DNA from: Maylandia zebra
Taxonomy: Eukaryota; Chordata; Actinopteri; Cichliformes; Cichlidae
Direction of reading: 5' to 3'
DNA: 64,000 bases
NCBI RefSeq assembly: GCF_041146795.1
Contig: NC_135173.1
Location: forward strand, 55,554,365-55,618,364
Shown here: positions 45,701 to 59,845 of the stretch, piece by piece
Position numbering within the stretch: the stretch's first letter is position 1
How the letters are laid out: the number at the start of each line of letters is the position of its first letter
Translations under genes and position numbers: made by a program
The notes under the pieces: model-generated
The model's database searches: none
Seen by the model: the letters and a program-made list of their open reading frames with translations, nothing else
Told to the model about the DNA's origin: nothing

Positions 45701-47840
45701 AAACCAAACTAGCAGCGTAAAAATAGTGGCTCCTCAGTCAAGCAATCCAACAGCAAATGGAGTATAGAGCTTTCCACGGGATGAACAGTGAAATCTGTCA
45801 GAGACACACTCGGTGCTTCAACTATTCCACGCTCCACGCTTAACGAGACTACACAATGGAAACGTTGTTGCACAAGCTAGCACTTCCATAAAACTCTATT
45901 GCTCTATTATCGTACCCTCAAAGAAACAAGTTATTAAAAGCTAAAGTCAAATGTTTGACATAAATCATAATTATAACACATCTGTTATATGTGTTACTTG
46001 AGATGATACAAGATGACAGTAAGGTACAAAATTACTAAAACACAACGACAAGGTATTGAAGTAAAACTATAAGATAATTACATTAAATACAAATTTATTA
46101 AACCACCTGTCATAAAAAAGAAGAAAACAGATACATGTTTAAAATTTGTCCCCAAAAAATCTTTAAAAATTAAAAATAACTGAATCCATGTTTTTATATC
46201 TACATTTGAGCCAGCACACTGGACTTCTGTGACAAGTCATAAATTAGTCAAGCATACTATTCAACTAAATCAATTTTTCTGTTCTGAAATGCAAGTAAAT
46301 CGCTGTAATTTGGCATCTTAATGAAAAAAAAAATTATAAAAATAATAATGTGCTTTACTATTTTTTCTGTTTTTTTGTTAAACAGCAAATTTGACAGTTC
46401 ATGGATGACAACAATAATTATATTTTAGCTTTAAGTACCATGTGAACGTGTAAATTTTCACATTTATTTGTTTATGTAATACACATAAGAACCATCCATG
46501 AATAAGTGATGTGAATGTTCATGTTTTTTAAATTTCTGATTGTGTGCTGGAGTAAAACGCGTCCAGTAAAGGCTTTGAAGTGATGAAGGAATTGTGTGAT
46601 TATTGTTTTTGTGCGTGTTGTCTCAGGAGTGTCATTTTGCTGTCACCCTGCCACTTAACATTGAGCACAACTTCCCCCGCCCTCAGTCTCTCTCTGTCCA
46701 TCAAGCTGTCACGATATTTGACAGCAAGGATTAGAGCTGCAGACACAAAGATTTGTGCACAGTTGTGTGTGCAGCAGCTGTGAGTTACACTTTGTAGTCT
46801 TTACCCATGACCCACATTTTTTTTTTAAATATCAGGCCTGAGGCAAATGGGAGGGTTTCAGGTAATGTGTATCAGTATCTGTCAGTGTGTCACTCCAACC
46901 CTGTCATTTATACTCGGCTGATTTCACACTGCCTTGTGGATTATTACCGTCATTACCTGAGAGGAATGCAACTCATTCTGTCATGTCCACTGTTTCGATC
47001 TTTGAAGTGTAATTGGGACAGACGCAGGCACGCACAGGAACAATAATAGATGGACTCTAGTTAAAGATTTTGGATCTTTTGACCCAAAGCGGAAGTTGTA
47101 ATAAGATGTGGATTTTGTGAAAGCACGCCCATTTGTTTGTTTAATTTGTCTTGTTCTCACCGGGTCTTTCTAACTCGTGCTCTTGCTCAACTATCCATCT
47201 CAAAGCAAAGGAAGCAAGCCCAGACAAAAGGAAGGTAGGAAAGTAGGCAACGAAATGAAAATAAAGCTGAAAGAAGAACCTCCTGGCGCACCAAGTGGAG
47301 GCATTGCTCAAAACTGGAAAACCCATCTTTGTCTTTGATGTGGGCGAGAGGAAGACGTGAATGTAAGAGCACGCCTTTCAGCCATCAGGGTGAAATGAAG
47401 CACAGGGTTTCATTCTGTTTACACTCATTAAAGAGACATCTGGAAAAGGAATCTCCACTCTCTTTGGTCTTTTTGACAAGAAAACATTTTTTTTAGATCA
47501 TTTAGCAGGCTGACAGCAAATATTTACCTGAAGCTTTCTCAGGTCTTCCTGTGCAAACAGGCAACATTAAACAGCATGACAAGAAGAAGATTTATTTACA
47601 GGCCCTTTCTATTTCTACACTCGATTTGTCCTGTCGTGTCATTTGTATGCGACATGAACACAATGGAGGACGTCGATACCATTTGCTCACTGTATGGCTT
47701 TTTGTCAGACTCTGGGACCTCAGTGTTTTTTTGTGTAGCAATTTAGATTTTTGTAAAAGAGACACTCATGACTCATTGAGTGACACCAATGAGTAGCCAA
47801 TTGGCAGTCTCAGATCACCTCAGATTGCTTGGAACCCAGA
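45701..47840. other. intergenic, nothing recognised
   Basis: AT-rich and unique-looking; no convincing coding exon. Confidence 0.4.
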
Positions 47841-47844
47841 TCAA

Positions 47845-47950
47845 TTAGGTATTTAAAAAGTACCTGATACCGGCTTCTACCACCAATGGAAAACCGTAAA
47901 ACCAAGTTGAGCTGTGCTGAGTCGACATAAGTAGGTACTAGAATCGGATT
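47845..47950. mobile_element. MITE fragment
   Basis: AAAAAGTACCTGATACCGGC, TTCTACCACCAATGGAAAAC and GTAGGTACTAGAATCG match a fish MITE that I recall, with GGTACT-type inverted ends. Partial copy. Confidence 0.4.
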
Positions 47951-49199
47951 TTTGGAAACAGACAACTCTAGATCCAATAGTCTCTTTTAGCTCTGTTTTT
48001 AGTCTCCTCCAACTCCAGATTGAAATATTTGTCTATTTGTTAATTGTCCCTGATATTTGTTGCTCAACATCAAGTGGTGTACAGTTGTTCATGTAACGTT
48101 TCTAATAACAAATGCAGCTGCAAGCGCTTACTCTATGCTGCAAATGCACAAAGAGAACCAAAACATTAAAAGTGCAGACTCATTACAGCAACCTGTTACA
48201 TGGTTTTCTCATTTCATAGATTGTCGTTACAGTAATATCAGTTATGGACTTGTTTTAACCTTCCTAATTCCTGCATTCAGACACTAGTTTGACTTCACCC
48301 ACCTCTTTCCCTCCTTATTCTGGCCTGCTGTCCAGGCAGCACTTCAATAAACAAAGAAAAGGCAGCACAATGCTTTTGAATGAGTGTATCCTGCTGGCAG
48401 GATCTGAGCAGGCTGTTTATAGAGAGGTTTGTCAGCTGTTACCACTGGGATGTTGCAGCATGTGAAAACAGTGGGGGGAATTGGCCTTTGATGCGTCCCC
48501 CACTTGGTTCTACCTCTCTGCTTTTCCGTTCTTCTGTTCTCTCTTTGATGGAGTTCTGTGAAGTGTTTGTCAGCGACGGGAGGCCGGTGTATCAACGCCC
48601 ACACAGGAGGATAGGAGACACGAACACACACAGCCTGTACAGTCTCAGACCAGCCACATGCATTTGTACACCTGCACAACTGTTCTCTCCACTGACTTTT
48701 GTTTTTGCCACAGTGAACAGTCCTTTTCATCTGCTTTAAAGGGACAGGAACTGCCAGTGAGTCTTAGAGCTAGCTAGTTCTTACGCTCATTCATCTAGGA
48801 TATAATAAGTTTAATCATCAAAGACATAAAGTATACTATAGTATACACAAGAAGCAGATATATCCTGGAAGTCAAACAGAAGTGGGCGGTGCATCATAGC
48901 TAACAAGCTTGGAACAGATAGTGCTGGATGGAAGTTATAATTTGTGATTTTGAGCTTATGAATTAGCAAAATCTTGAGCTCAGTTCAATATTGAATAATA
49001 GGTCTGAACAAGTCAGAGATATATTTCTAGTATTAACTCCTGTTAATAAAGAATGTATGCATACTTTGGCAAGCTAAAGATATGTAGATATATTTAGCTA
49101 TACCTTCATATTATTTATTATTGCAATTTTCACTTCTCTCTTACACAATGTCAGTTTTAATTGTACTGTTTTTAACTAACTTCAGTTTTAAAAACCATA
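47951..49199. other. intergenic, nothing recognised
   Basis: Contains overlapping ORFs on both strands (48344-48739) in a GC-richer stretch; no family resemblance, no splice sites supporting an exon. Confidence 0.4.
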
Positions 49200-50140
49200 A
49201 TTGCAGCCCTGTGAAACTTAGCAAGGTCCACCTCGCTCATGCTGGGTTGGACCTTCGTTTGCCTTCAGAGCAGTCTATTTCTTCACTGCACAGAGTCAAC
49301 AAGCTGCTGGAAACATTCCTCTGAGAGGAATGGGCCATATTGACATTATAGGATGACAGCCTGCTGCAGAGATGTCATCATCCATGATGGGAATCTTGTG
49401 CTTTACTGGATTGTGTTCTGGTGACTGTGAGCACAGTGAACTGATAATCACATTTTACAAAAACAACTTGAAATAATCTGAGCTTCTGCACTGGAAACAC
49501 GGTCACAAAGGAATAGACATGATCAACAAACGAGACTTCAGGTTGACTGTGGTGTATGCAAAAGTGCTGTAAACAATAGTCAGTTGGTACTAAGGGGGCC
49601 ATAATGTGCCAATAAAATACCCTGCAAACCATTACACGAGCAACACGTAGATTAAAATACTGATACAAAGCAGGACGGATCTAGGCTTTCATGTTGCATC
49701 TGCCAAAGTCGGACTGATTCTGAATATCACATCAGGATTCCAGAGGCAACATATCCAGTCTTCTGTTTTACAGTTTTGGTGAGCTCTTGCAAATTGTAGC
49801 CTCAGCTTCCTGTTCTTAGCTGACAACAGGAGCACCTGGTGCGGCCTTTTGCTGCTGTAGCCCGTTTGCTTCAGGTTTTTACGTACTGTGCATTCAGAGA
49901 TGATTTTGTGCAAACCTTTGTTGTTGCAAGTGGTTATTTGAGTTACTGTTGTCTTCCTATCAGCCAAAAACAACCTTTTCATTCTATAAACTCTCATATT
50001 GCTGGGTAAAGTTGCCATTCATTGGATTATTTTTTTTTTAACCGTTGTCTGTAAACGCCAGAGATGGTTGTGCAGGAAAATTCCACAGCAAACACACCTG
50101 GTTTAGAGTCACTTAAATCAAGTTTACCATTTTGATGCTT
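49200..50140 (-). mobile_element. Tc1/mariner transposon relic
   Basis: The minus strand reads ADRKTTVTQI, KIISECTVRKNLKQTGYSSK, RPHQVLLLSAKNRKLRLQFA and RAHQNCKTEDW (49689-50018), then degraded MAPLVP and QFTVLTVTRTQSS blocks (49378-49668) and a C-terminal end to about 49205. It is nearly full length but with many frame breaks. Confidence 0.92.
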
Positions 50141-52965
50141 GGTTTGAACTTGCTATGATGCTAACTGATGCCAGTGAGTGTACTTCAGCAGGGCAAACTC
50201 TTGCATAGTTAGAGCTATGTGCTGCTCAGCACAAATTCCATCTTAGTCTTTAGCAAAGCTGAAATAAAAGTGGAAATAAAAAAAAATATTTAAATGTGGC
50301 CAATTTAAGCATGATAATGTAAAACAGACAAACAGCCTTGGAATACCAGTAAGTGGCTTGAAGAACTGACACAAAGAGAGACAGGATTCGGTGTGTTTCA
50401 GATAAAACATTAAAATTTGTATGATGAACGAGCCCTAGGAACCATTAGACAAAGTGCAGAGCAGAGCAATTGCACCCATCAGTGACAAAATGCTGACGAC
50501 ATTAAGTGCTACAGACAAAAATTTGATTGCTGTCTGAGCTGAATGACTTCTCCTCATAAACCGCCTATTATGAAATCATGAGAAATTATGGACATGTTAA
50601 ATTGGAAGTGGGGGGAAGAAATGTGGCAAAGAAAAAATATTTTGCGTAAAGCAGTATAATAAAAGGGCAGTCTGTAAAGAGCCTTCGGCTTTACGAAGAG
50701 GAACGCTTCCTCCGACTGATGTCAAAAGTGTTCTGTCAACAGCGCTGTTGGTTTAATTTGACTTATTATTGCAAGCTGTTAGTGCCAACAGATCAGGTCA
50801 AACGCAGCTACACCGCCATATGTTCTCAGTTTTGTAAGGGTCCATAATTTCAGCTGCCCTTGTAAAACATTTAAACAGGCTTTGAATTGAGCAGCACTGG
50901 GTCTGTTTATAAATGAGAGCATTTTTACAGGCAAGCAGTGCCGAGTACTCAACTATCCAGTTAAAGAGTCCAGGATTTCAAAGCCTGATGGAGGCGTGTC
51001 AGGTGAAGACGGTGACCAGGAGCATGCTTATTGTTGGGGAGGGTTTTAACCTTGATGGGGTTCATTGCACTGGGTGAGACTGTCGATGTGGAGGAGACAC
51101 TTCAAGGAATCTAGAGGAGACCGTTAAGTGCAATCTACCTCATCTGTGGTGCATGTCATCATGCTAAATAGTATTTGCGAGTGGGTGGCAATAACCTGAA
51201 CTTTTTTATCACGTCTTGTATTAGCACTTCTGTTGTAATCTAATTCTTACTATAGCAGATGTTTAATGCTAAACGTATATACTAGTAAGTAGTTCAATGT
51301 ACAGCCATGCATCGTAGTCTATAAACCTGTTTGAAGTGAACCTTCATAGACAGTGTGTCTTTAAAACTGCAACTTCCAGGAGCTCAAAAAAAAAAACAAC
51401 CCAGCACACCTTACACAACAGAAAGGAAAAACCACAGGCTCAAACCTGTTTACAGTCCTCGATGACCAGAAGTCATCTGTATGTTGTCTGAAGGCTTTCC
51501 TCCAGGAAGGAATTATTATGAAAGCTGCTCCACACAACACCGTAAGTCCATCGTGACAATGGTGACTAACAGCTTATCCACAAAAATCCTAGGAACCATG
51601 ACACAGGGGCAATGATTTCTTTTTTTGTTTACATGCTATTAGTAATGGACAGTGAAATAAAGAATGCTGAAGTAATTTCTAATGTACACAGTTTCCACAT
51701 CCATCGCATATGTGTATTGATGCGTGCAAGGTCATAAGCGATCTTTGAACACAGGAAGCTTGACTAGCAAACTCCTCTGAAGCTTCAGCTAGCCACGCAT
51801 CAAATATCACAGGATAATCCATAATGCAAATTCCAGAAGATGCTGCTTCCTCCTCTGCACGGTGAGTTTCTGCATTCCACACCCTCGTCCTTTAAAAAGA
51901 CCGCTGGTCACTGCTAGTTGCATTATAAAGGACAAACTATTAAACTAGTGGAACTTTATTGTGCTGCATGTAACCCTCATTACTTCCCAGTTCAAGGTCA
52001 AAAAAGCTTCTCAAACTCAGTGGCCTCACTTTTAGTTTGTTTTTTTTTGGTGACTGCTTGAGGACATGCAAGCTCTCACAAGTAACTCTGCTCTGGGGGA
52101 TCAATCTGACAGTTTGGGTTCAGGGACAAAGAAATGATCTGGCTTTCTTGAACTTGTCTTTCAGAGCAATGACAATTAATTGATAGCTTTAGTTAAACCT
52201 GCAATGCTGATTTGAGTACCTCATCATACCGTGTTTATTTATACTCTGAGAAATAAAGGTGACCGAATTTGCTCTTAACAGGCATTTTTTGCTGTGTCCA
52301 AACTTGCCTTGACCATCTTAACAAAGGGCCTCTGCCACCTTGACTTCCTCACATTTGTCAGTTTTTGGCCCTTTACAGTTTTTCTTTCTGGAGCATCTGG
52401 TTCAGATCCAGGATTTATTGGTTAACCCTTTCCATCCTTGTTTTAAGTTCAGCAGTAAGCACGTGGGTTGTTGCAGGGCTGGGGCACAATGTTACGTATG
52501 TCCTGTTCTGCATACATTTATCTGCATTTTTCAACAGCCTCTGTATTAACCCTCAGGTTCCTCTCTATCTGAAGCTAGTGTTCAAGTTATATATATGTTT
52601 TTGCAGAAAACTTTCCCAGTCCAATCACAACAGAGAAAGGATGGGACAAGTACTACAACATCTAGCCAGCACAACCTATTCGAAGGGCTATTTAACAGTA
52701 AAGGAAACCATAATAGATCTGTTTAAAGGAATACTTCATCTGATTTTTGGTCATCCACTTAAGCTGCATTCAAGTGTTTGGAGATGTGAATATTTAATAT
52801 ATTTAATGTTCTGTATCTGTATCACATCTGAGCTGCACCTCCAAAGTACTCAAAGCTGTCAGTCCTGAGAAAAGTGCTTTGATGTACATGTCAAACTCAT
52901 ACTTTATGACAATTGTGGAATTCTATAGCACAAGGAGACTGCTCTACAAATTTGATTTAGTGAGA
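50141..52965. other. intergenic, nothing recognised
   Basis: Unique-looking. A 167-codon hydrophobic ORF (52365-52868) was judged spurious. Confidence 0.4.
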
Positions 52966-52969
52966 CACA

Positions 52970-53250
52970 AGAAATGGACACACACAAAATCCCCCAAACA
53001 ATAAGATCCCAGTAGATGCACACCTGCTATTCAGTAAATCCCCCTTCTGCTGCCAAACTCTGACCTGTTAGGGCAAGGACACAGAATCCCAGAGGTGTGC
53101 TGCGGTCTAGGGCACTGGGAAGTTGGTAGCACATTCTTTGGGTTGTGTGGGTTTCAGGATTGAACGTCAGTGGATCTGATTTTGTTCTGGCACATTCCGA
53201 GGATGGATTTAAGAAGATGCTGCAAGTGCAAATTCATTAACCTATATGTG
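52970..53250. mobile_element. Tc1-like transposon fragment
   Basis: CTGACCTGTTAGGGCAAGGA, CATCCCAGAGGTGTGCTG-like text, GGATCTGATTTTGTTCTGGC and ACATTCCGAGGATGGATT keep the order of a fish Tc1 element, with an internal deletion. No coding frame remains. Confidence 0.5.
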
Positions 53251-56200
53251 CAGTTAAACTGTTGTGGCTTTAATAGTGTAGAAAAGGTTATTTTAACTCA
53301 AAAGCTAAAGAACAATTTCAGGTTTGCCAGATCAGAGCTGTTGGTAAAGATCTGACAAAGTCTGCCTTTTTACAACAGAATGGATTTCATGTTACATCAA
53401 AAAAAATGATCTGACTGATGGAAATGTGGTAAGAAAATGATGTCTTGATGTAGCTGATGAAACTCCTAAATGTACTCCTGTGCGGTTCAGATGTGTAGGG
53501 TAATGGATTACAGGTAAAGCTTCTTTCCCACATGGATTTATGACACTTTGAAAATTGAACTTTTCACCCAGAGAGAAGTGCAGCTCAGCTCAGCTGCACC
53601 CTGAACAGCTGTCTCATTTGGCAGACAAGCACAAAGCGAACTCATGGTTTGAGTTAGAGGAAGTGAAGTCTGTAACAGCTTAAATCTGAACACGTTTGAC
53701 TTGGGGGCTCTCGAGAGCTTCCAAGGACTCGAATCTAAACCAGCGAGAAATATCCAAGTTAAAATGTTCTGTCTATGAACTGTTAAAGAACACCGCCATG
53801 GGTGTTTATCTTCACAGGATAGGCTAGAATAGTGTGAACTGCACACCTGCCGCATGCTTGCATGGAACAAGACATAGACAAGACTTTCCTGCGCTATTAT
53901 GTTTCACTATTATATGTACTGTCATGTATTTTGTACGGCATCTGGGATGCTATTGTATATGCTGTATACCTGAGTATCAGTCTAATGAGAACAAAGCAGA
54001 AAAAACTGGTGTCTCTCTCCAGGAATCAAAGCTTTTATATACTACTGGTAGCAAATTCATGTACGGGCTCTTTTCTTAAACTTGAACAGGAAAGCCAAGA
54101 GGACAAACAGTAAAGAGCCCCAGATCGGATTCGAACCCAGGCTATTGCGTTGCAGTTGTGCAAGAAAGTAAGCTAAGCTGGCATCCCAGGGACTAGTTTC
54201 TTTTTACCATCCACATGCATCAAACAAAGAAGCATGCAAAATTACAGTTTAGCACAATGCGGACACCATGACATCCTGTCATGATGTTACAATCTTGAGC
54301 CCTTATCCGGTCTTCCTTCTGTAAAAGGTAGATGATTCTAGTTCAGTATTGAAGTATTCTCATTTTGTGCAGCTTTAGGTTTCTGTTTTTTAAGGTTTTA
54401 AATAGTTATCTGAATTAGCTCTTTCCTGCGTTTGGTGGATCATTACTACACCATCCCAGCAAACCTTTAGGTGCTTAATAACCATCGGGTGACGGTCTTA
54501 TTTCGATATCTAGTCATAACTGAAAAATTGTTCTCTATTCAATTCAGTTCAATTCTATCTCTTTATCAATTCAAATAAAATGAAATACACTTTTTTTTTC
54601 GCCGTAGTAAGAAAAAGAAGGAAAAAAAACACTTTAACAGTGACTCAAAGTAACGTCCTCGGCTTTTGGGTCCAGCTCATATTCTACTGAGCTAATTGTC
54701 TCCATGTCAGGATTAGCATTCCTCCATTTGTAATGCTGACAGACAGACGGGATCATTCTAAGAGTCCAACATGTTAAGTTCACCATGCCACATGAATTAG
54801 AATTTAGTAAAACCATAAATAGCTTTAAAATGCTTTTTGGTTTGTTTGTTTTTTGGTTTATATGAAGTCCACGTTTCAACCATGTTTGCGGGCTTGATGA
54901 TTAGTGAAAGGCTGCTAGATTATCAAATACATAAGAATGTACCAGGGACCCTTAAGTAAAATTTGTTAGTAATTTTTGGTGTGGTTGTTGTGGTCCAGTA
55001 GTTTTTAGTTTGCACTCTCCTTTTACAAAACCACAAAGAGTTTGCCGAAAAACACAACTTGCCAGAATTTTGACATGTGTCTTGGAAAGCGTAACGTTAG
55101 CATGACTCAGACCACCTTAAAGTGGCCCTTAAAGTTATATTTTAAGCTGTATTCAAGTAAAAGGTTTTAATATGCCATTTCCAGCTATTGACCAAACATA
55201 TGAAAAGATGAGAAAGAGGAAGAGACCTGGCCTAATCATCAGGACAGCAACTGTACTGGACAAACCCTTGAAGCACATGTGTGATGAGAGCACAGCTCAA
55301 CACCTGACAGAGAGAGAGACAGATGATTTACTTCAGATTAAAGAACAACAGACACATTGTTCTCTCATCTTTCTGCCTCCTTTCTCTCCCCCCGTTTATC
55401 CCCCGAAGCGACTCATTGATGCCATTCATGCCCCTGAAATGCTATGCCGTTGTGATTTTCTTCCCCTTCTCCTCCTTTGTTTCTGCGCTTACTTTTTTTT
55501 TTCTCCCCACCCCAAGCGTTCCTGGGGCACTGAAGGCTCTCCTCTTAAGTTTTTCTTTCCGCTCAGATTAAGTGTGACAGATTGGCAAAAGGAGCACATG
55601 ACAGGAGTTCAGATGGCAGACAAGAATAAGATCAGACATGTGATGTGATATTAAGAGGTCACAAGAGCTGACGCACGCATGCATACGCGCGCGCACGGAG
55701 ACGAACCCTTTCTTTTTCACACACTGATTCCAACCATATGATCCGCAGCCACATTATCAAAGTGCGCACCCTCCCATACATGCCCTCGCTGAGGCCTTAC
55801 CTCCGCTTTATCGCAACAAGAAAAGGGGGCGAGAAAGTGCACGAAGCATCAGCGGCAAGAGGCTAAAATTTAAAGCGAAGGTTTGACGTTTGCTATAACA
55901 GCCATAATTTGATTAGACTTGGGTGACAATCTTTCACACAACTCTGAACGGAGAAAGACATCTGCTACTGCCAAATGCATTAACTCCTACGAACTCGGGA
56001 GACAGGAAGAGTGAAGTACTGTTTGAATCCACTCTCTTTCCATTTGGTCAAACAACAGGCATTTTAATGCTTTCAAGACACTCATGACAGCTCCCCAGAA
56101 GATTTATAATGCTTAAGAATTGCGAACACATGTAACTGAGGAGGGATAGATAATATTACCCAGAGGAAAGAGATGGGTAACAAGAACCTTTAATAGTAAA

Positions 56201-57140
56201 TATGCAAGGGGATTTTCTGCACGCTGGGCACTGGGCTTTAATTTATTACAGACAACGAAACACTGTACTTAAAAATATGCGTTTAAACAAAAGGGGAAAT
56301 ACAACAAAAGAACAGGAGAAAATGCAAGGTTTTCTGGGAGAAAGCGTGGTGGCAGTGAAGGCTGCAAAAAAAAAGCCCCAACAGCAGGGTCCAGCAGGAA
56401 ATTCAATAAAAACTCTTCAAAAGGCCCAGCCTTGACATTGAAAAATAGCAAAATTATAAAATGCAGCAGGGTAACGAAAGAGAGGAGTTATTGTATTTGG
56501 CACTGGATCGGAAAGAGAGAGCCCAGGGCCGCCACGTCAAATGAGCCGTCACCGACGGAGGGAGTTAAGCCTTGTGGTGATTAAATATAGGCCTCAAACC
56601 TGCTGGCTGCAAGGCAGGCAGGCAGACAGCAGACATGTTTGTGCACAGGCAGCAAAATGAACAGAAAACAAAGAGCGAGAGACAGAGGGGGGGACGGACA
56701 GGAAGTATCCAAACTGAGACTGGAAAAAGCTACACAGCTATGTGACACGTATAAGTCAGAGTTAATGTGGACAAAATAAAAAGGCATTTTCTGACGTATC
56801 GATGTATAGATTCAGTCAGAGTGAAAACTGAGGTGAATACCATCAGGAAATTAGATTTTTTTTCTTTTAGAAACCTGTCAGGAAGAAGTCAGACTAAGTC
56901 ACTGTATTTCCTGAAAACATTTACACTTTTATCCAATTTCCCCATATTCATCTTCGCCAGCATAGGAACCCAAGGCAAACCTCTGGTGACTTAGTTTCCA
57001 GCGGCAACGGCCAATGTGTCAGGGCTGTGGGTGAAGCCAGTGAATATCTGCATAACAGATCACGATATCTATGTGTTCCCGTTCCATGTGCCTGTCATCG
57101 TTTACAGTCTTGTTATGACTGCAAATAACTCAATAAGGGT
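53251..57140. other. unique intergenic sequence
   Basis: No gene or repeat supported. Stretches at about 55170-55690 and 56480-56600 are GC-richer and unique; a 158-codon ORF at 55172-55648 is low-complexity and rejected as a gene. A (CG)n-like CGCGCGCG run sits at about 55686-55695. Confidence 0.35.
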
Positions 57141-57145
57141 AATAA

Positions 57146-57165
57146 AATATATATATATATATATC
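57146..57165. repeat. (TA)n microsatellite
   Basis: About ten TA units. Confidence 0.95.
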
Positions 57166-57856
57166 CTAGTAAAAAGTTGAGTTTCTTTTCTAAACTCCTC
57201 ATGTACACTGTTCTTTCATGCAGCCAAAGCTGATCATACTTGATTGGTCAGTACTCCTCCGACTACAACCTAACTGTATATAAATATGCTGAGGTGGTTG
57301 ATATCTAGACTAAGGATAATATGTAATCTCTATTCTATATTTAAAAGATTTACCTCATAAATTGCAATTCAAATCTAAATCCTACATTTACTTTATTTGG
57401 GGTGACAATAACTGTGTCCTGTGGACTATTTGATACAACTAAAGATCAGCCTGAGCTGCTCTATGGGATGTGAGTGTCCAGAACTACTTTGAAAACACAG
57501 CAGAAAGGTTGACAAATATCAACAGGTAGGTCAGTTAAAAGTTTTTACAGCATTTTACCTTTTTACCTCAAAAACTCTGGCCACCTTTCATCTGCAGTGA
57601 GTGTACTCACATAGCAAAGTGACTCTGGAGCAAATACGTCTCAAATTTTTTCCATATTGTTTAGATGCTAAGTCCATTGTTTATTTTAGCTGCTAATGAC
57701 AGCTGAGAAGTGTCCACCTTTATTTATTCTGGAGGAGGCTTTAAAACCTTAATGTCAATGAGTCAGTGAAGATGACTTCTGTCCAATGTCAGTGATACTG
57801 AAGTGAGTTATTGAGGATATGCTTAAGCTTGGTGCCAGTAAACACTGCTGTTTTGC

Positions 57857-57915
57857 CACGGTTAGCTAGCGTTAGCCTCTGCTAGCTACTGTTAGCTACT
57901 GTTAGCCAGCAATAT
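57857..57915. repeat. degenerate GTTAGC tandem cluster
   Basis: GGTTAGCTAGCGTTAGCC, TGCTAGCTACTGTTAGCTAC and TGTTAGCCAGC follow one another; similar TTAGCTA clusters occur near 500-560 and elsewhere in the window. Confidence 0.6.
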
Positions 57916-59700
57916 GGGAAAGGTTGAGTATAATCAAATATAACCAAACAGTTTTTTGTTTAGTTTAAAGTGTGATTTTAAGGACATTCTAACCTAACAT
58001 TAGCAGGCATTTGTTGCCGGTTTCCAGCCACTTACATAAAACGGTGTTAGTCAGAACATCTTACCTAGCCACTGTATTAAAATGTGGTGGGAAAACATGA
58101 CAGCTTCCACAAACAGCAAACCCCGCCCTATTAGAATAATTATAAAAAGACATTATCATTTTTTCGATTAAGTAAATGAAAAAACTTCTGAGTGTACCTG
58201 TGATGGAGACTTTCGTCTGTGAAAGGTTGAGGGCCGGTGTTGTTTTGTATTCAAATTTGCATTCACGTCACATTCCCTCTGAACCTTTAAAGGCAGAAAA
58301 GTGATTAGGAGTCAAATAGAGGGACAACTTTAAATAGTTTATGAGCAGCTTAATGTATTATTATGGAGAGCAACGTCAAACCCAGATCCTGGTTATTGTG
58401 TTGTGCAAATATCAATAGAGTAACTTTCAAACATTCCTAATCTGGCTTCCTTGGCAGCAGGCGGTCACATGAGACAACGGCAGCTCCAAATTGTCACGAT
58501 CAATCCTCACTCTTCTTTCTACTTGTCTTTCTCATTGTTTCTCTTCAGCTCTCTTGCTGTTTTTTCTGCGGCTCACACTCACCCTGCCGAAGGGTTACCG
58601 GATACTGTGAGTCTCTAAACTCTACCTGACAGGGTGTCGCTCCAAGCAACACGGCTAATGTTACGGCAGTGCTTAGGAGCCAGACAAGGGGTGGCAGTGA
58701 AAATAATGAAAGCTCACATTTGGTGTTTGAGATTACAGATGACATCTTACTTATTTTCTTTCTCCTTTTATCACTTCCCACATCTCTCGATATTAAAATG
58801 CTAGCAGGATATCTGTTGCTGGAGCCGGTCCGCAGTCTGCACATGTCACTACACTACAGACTGCAAAAACAGAAAGAGACAAGCGAGCAGCGTTGTACAT
58901 GAAACCTTCCACCAGTATGAGTTCAGTTTGTAGCTCAAAGCTACAGTATGACTGTGGCAGTATGAGTGTTGTAGTAATCTTTGAAAATGACAAGGGGGAC
59001 AGAAGGCAAAGAACAGGAGCAGAGAAGCCTTTTGTGCTTTGAAAGCTTCCTTCATGGTAAACCTCTCTCATCAAAGCTCTTCAGATCTATTTCATCCTCC
59101 GTGTCTCTCTAATTCCTGCCTTGGAATTTAGATTGATAACCTTTGAAGAGCGGCTTCATGGCGAAGACAACAAGGAGGAACATCTCTCTCTCAGCACCAG
59201 CAAGACGTAAAGGGCGCAAAGCTATCCAGCATTTTAGAGATGCCTGTAGTGTAATTAATTCAGAGTCTTCTTATCTAGGGGAATATAAAGACGGATCACG
59301 CAGACAGAGACTGTCCTGGATGGTGCTGTCAGCACCTCTCTGTGGCATGTCTGGGCCAACTTGTCTCTCCGCCTGTCTGAGGGCACTGAACCGTGATTGT
59401 TTGGCTGATATGAGCCAGATGATCCTCATTGTCACACCCTAAACTGAATCCTGACACGAACATAGCCTGAGGGTGAAAGACTACGGTCTGTCTCTCAACT
59501 CAAGGAAAGCTTCAAATAGTGATGATAGGATGGGTAAAATCCATAAAGGAGTTATCCAACACAAACATGTGCTCACAGTGTGTCCTTCTGTAATGATAAA
59601 ATGTTTCTGTGACCAACTACCAGCATTTTTAAGCAATTTAAAGACATGTGCATCCTTTTACTTAATTTATACTACCCACAAAGGATACTATACCTCTGTA
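57916..59700. other. unique intergenic sequence
   Basis: No family recognised. The stretch at 59140-59460 is GC-richer with a 99-codon ORF lacking any recognisable domain. Confidence 0.35.
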
Positions 59701-59703
59701 GAC

Positions 59704-59845
59704 CAGCGGTCTTCAACCTTTTATGCACCACAAACCGGTTTATGTACGACAATATTTTCACAGATCAGCCTTCAAGGCATCACAGATAAATACAACAACA
59801 TAAAACCAGTACCGTTACCAACAAAAAGAAGATTTATTCATAAGA
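59704..59845 (-). mobile_element. truncated hAT MITE, relative of 42649-42984
   Basis: CAGCGGTCTTCAACCTTTT, CACAAACCGGTTTATGT, GACAATATTTTCA, CTTCAAGGC and AGAAGATTTATTCAT follow the reverse complement of the right half of the element at 42649. The other end is missing. Confidence 0.75.

Noticed and set aside
48344..48739. Overlapping ORFs of 119 and 128 codons on opposite strands
   Set aside because: Mutually antisense in a GC-richer stretch, neither with recognisable content.
52365..52868. 167-codon hydrophobic ORF
   Set aside because: Phe/Leu/Cys-rich as expected from T-rich sequence; no family resemblance and no conserved motif.
54120..54195. tRNA-like text with GGTTCGAATCC on the minus strand
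   Set aside because: The B-box core is present but the T-stem, acceptor stem and D-arm do not pair; at most a SINE fragment or chance.
55172..55648. 158-codon plus-strand ORF
   Set aside because: Composition is dominated by Pro/Phe/Leu runs from C/T-rich DNA; no domain, no splice or promoter context.
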